Below, one piece after another: positions 4,692 to 5,428 of a stretch of DNA of 5,428 bases. Made by a program: the position numbers and the translations under genes. The stretch is from Candidatus Azambacteria bacterium RBG_16_47_10. GTDB lineage: Bacteria > Patescibacteriota > Minisyncoccia > GWC2-36-17 > WO2-46-25. Under the pieces are notes generated by a model. The model was not told the DNA's origin. It saw only the letters and a list, made by a program, of their open reading frames with translations, and made no database searches. Location: assembly GCA_001773975.1 (NCBI GenBank), contig MEYI01000029.1, positions 12,979-18,406 of the forward strand, read 5' to 3'. The first letter of the stretch is position 1. Every line of letters begins with the position of its first letter.

Positions 4692-5428
4692 CTATACAAT
4701 ATCCGCAGGAGTCAGCGTGATCGTATCGCCCGGCTGATATTCAGCTTTAATGATCCGCTCCGCGATCCTATTCTCGACATTCTCCTGAATGAACCGCCGC
4801 ATCGCACGCGCCCCAAAATCGGCATCAAACCCATTCTTTGCGATCGTCTCGATCGTCTCATCGGGAAGCACAAGAACATATCCCCGCTCTTCCATCCGTT
4901 TTTTCAATCCTTCAAGCATCAACACAGCAACCTGTTTTATTTCATCAAGCATCAGCGGCGAGAACACGACAATAGCATCAAACCGATTCATGAACTCCGG
5001 CTTGAATATATTCCCCTTCAAAAGATGCTCAAATAATTTTGCCTGAATCCCCGCTGTGTCTTGCCCGGTTTTCACGTACTCCCGTATGAATTCAGACCCG
5101 GCATTGGACGTTGCGATGATGATCGTATTGCGGAACGACACTTTCTTTTGGAATGCATCCGTCAGCCGCCCCTCATCAAGCACCTGCAAGAATAAGTTTT
5201 GTACATTCGGATGTGATTTTTCAAGCTCGTCGAGCACCACGATAGAGAACGGGTTTTCCCGTACAAGATTTGAGAACTGCGCTTCCGTCCCCGTATCCAC
5301 ATTTCCGATGAGACGATTGATGGAATCTGCGGTCTGATACTCCGTCATATCAAGACGGATCATGCGTTCATCGGACCCAAAATACACCGCCGCAAGCGCT
5401 TTTGATGTTTCAGTTTTTCCCACACCGG
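4692..5428 (-). CDS. ClpB/ClpC-like AAA+ unfoldase, C-terminal D2 module (N-terminus beyond window)
   Basis: The frame is open to the right edge and enters at the D2 Walker A (GVGKTE at 5426-5409); about 244 residues are visible to TAG at 4694-4692. Counting V of GVGKT as 1, Walker B is IVVLDELEKSHPNV (D65, E66), then FLQVLDEGRLTD, sensor 1 is ATSNAGS (N107), the arginine finger is PEFMNRFDAIVVF (R147), and sensor 2 is GFDADFGARAMRR (R206). These are the landmarks of class-I Clp/Hsp100 ATPases, which thread proteins through a hexameric ring. Two departures stand out. The segment after RLIG is NVDTGTEAQ, shorter than the usual APPGYVGYEEGG pore loop and without its tyrosine. The stretch before the arginine finger has no I/L-G-F/L tripeptide for docking ClpP. 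ClpB-like disaggregase or a divergent CPR Clp ATPase are both possible. The protein ends soon after the D2 small domain, as in ClpB and ClpC. Confidence 0.9.
   Translation of the reverse strand, partial: GVGKTETSKALAAVYFGSDERMIRLDMTEYQTADSINRLIGNVDTGTEAQFSNLVRENPFSIVVLDELEKSHPNVQNLFLQVLDEGRLTDAFQKKVSFRNTIIIATSNAGSEFIREYVKTGQDTAGIQAKLFEHLLKGNIFKPEFMNRFDAIVVFSPLMLDEIKQVAVLMLEGLKKRMEERGYVLVLPDETIETIAKNGFDADFGARAMRRFIQENVENRIAERIIKAEYQPGDTITLTPADIV

Overview
The window reads as a chromosomal segment of a Candidate Phyla Radiation (Patescibacteria, probably Parcubacteria-like) bacterium. This is an inference from protein content: a Clp-type AAA+ ATPase with a divergent pore loop, a sigma-70 region 4 protein fused to HARE-HTH and winged-helix modules, and a one-TM protein paired with a soluble TraG/VirD4-like ATPase are combinations I associate with that group. 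The standard genetic code fits: full genes end in TAA or TAG, and tryptophan is encoded by TGG.

Every gene is on the minus strand, so transcription runs from high to low coordinates. In that order the window holds: (1) the C-terminal AAA+ (D2) module of a ClpB/ClpC-like unfoldase, entering from the right edge; (2) an AT-rich stretch of about 450 bp made of heptamer-like ACTTT repeats, a near-perfect inverted repeat and a frameshifted four-helix-bundle gene of the 23S rRNA intervening-sequence protein (S23/IVP) family; (3) pyrH, UMP kinase; (4) a 353-residue sigma4/HARE-HTH regulator behind a well-formed sigma-70 promoter; (5) a 424-residue protein with one N-terminal membrane helix; (6) a TraG/VirD4-like P-loop ATPase running off the left edge. 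The last gene is a major coding region of at least 364 codons with no stop inside the window.

Genes 4 to 6 look like one transcription unit. The regulator stop and the membrane-protein start are 5 bp apart, and the ATPase follows 36 bp later in the same reading frame. A membrane-anchored partner next to an ATPase with no membrane segment suggests a two-piece coupling-protein-like machine, possibly the split form of a longer fused protein. pyrH is a housekeeping gene, separated from the next unit by the promoter of the regulator.

The most unusual part is the four-helix-bundle cassette. It fills the whole clp-pyrH gap, is bounded by inverted repeats that could pair in RNA around the gene, and recalls the intervening sequences of 23S rRNA, yet it lies between two protein genes. 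Its reading frame is broken by one missing base. No CRISPR array, tRNA, rRNA or complete insertion sequence was seen.
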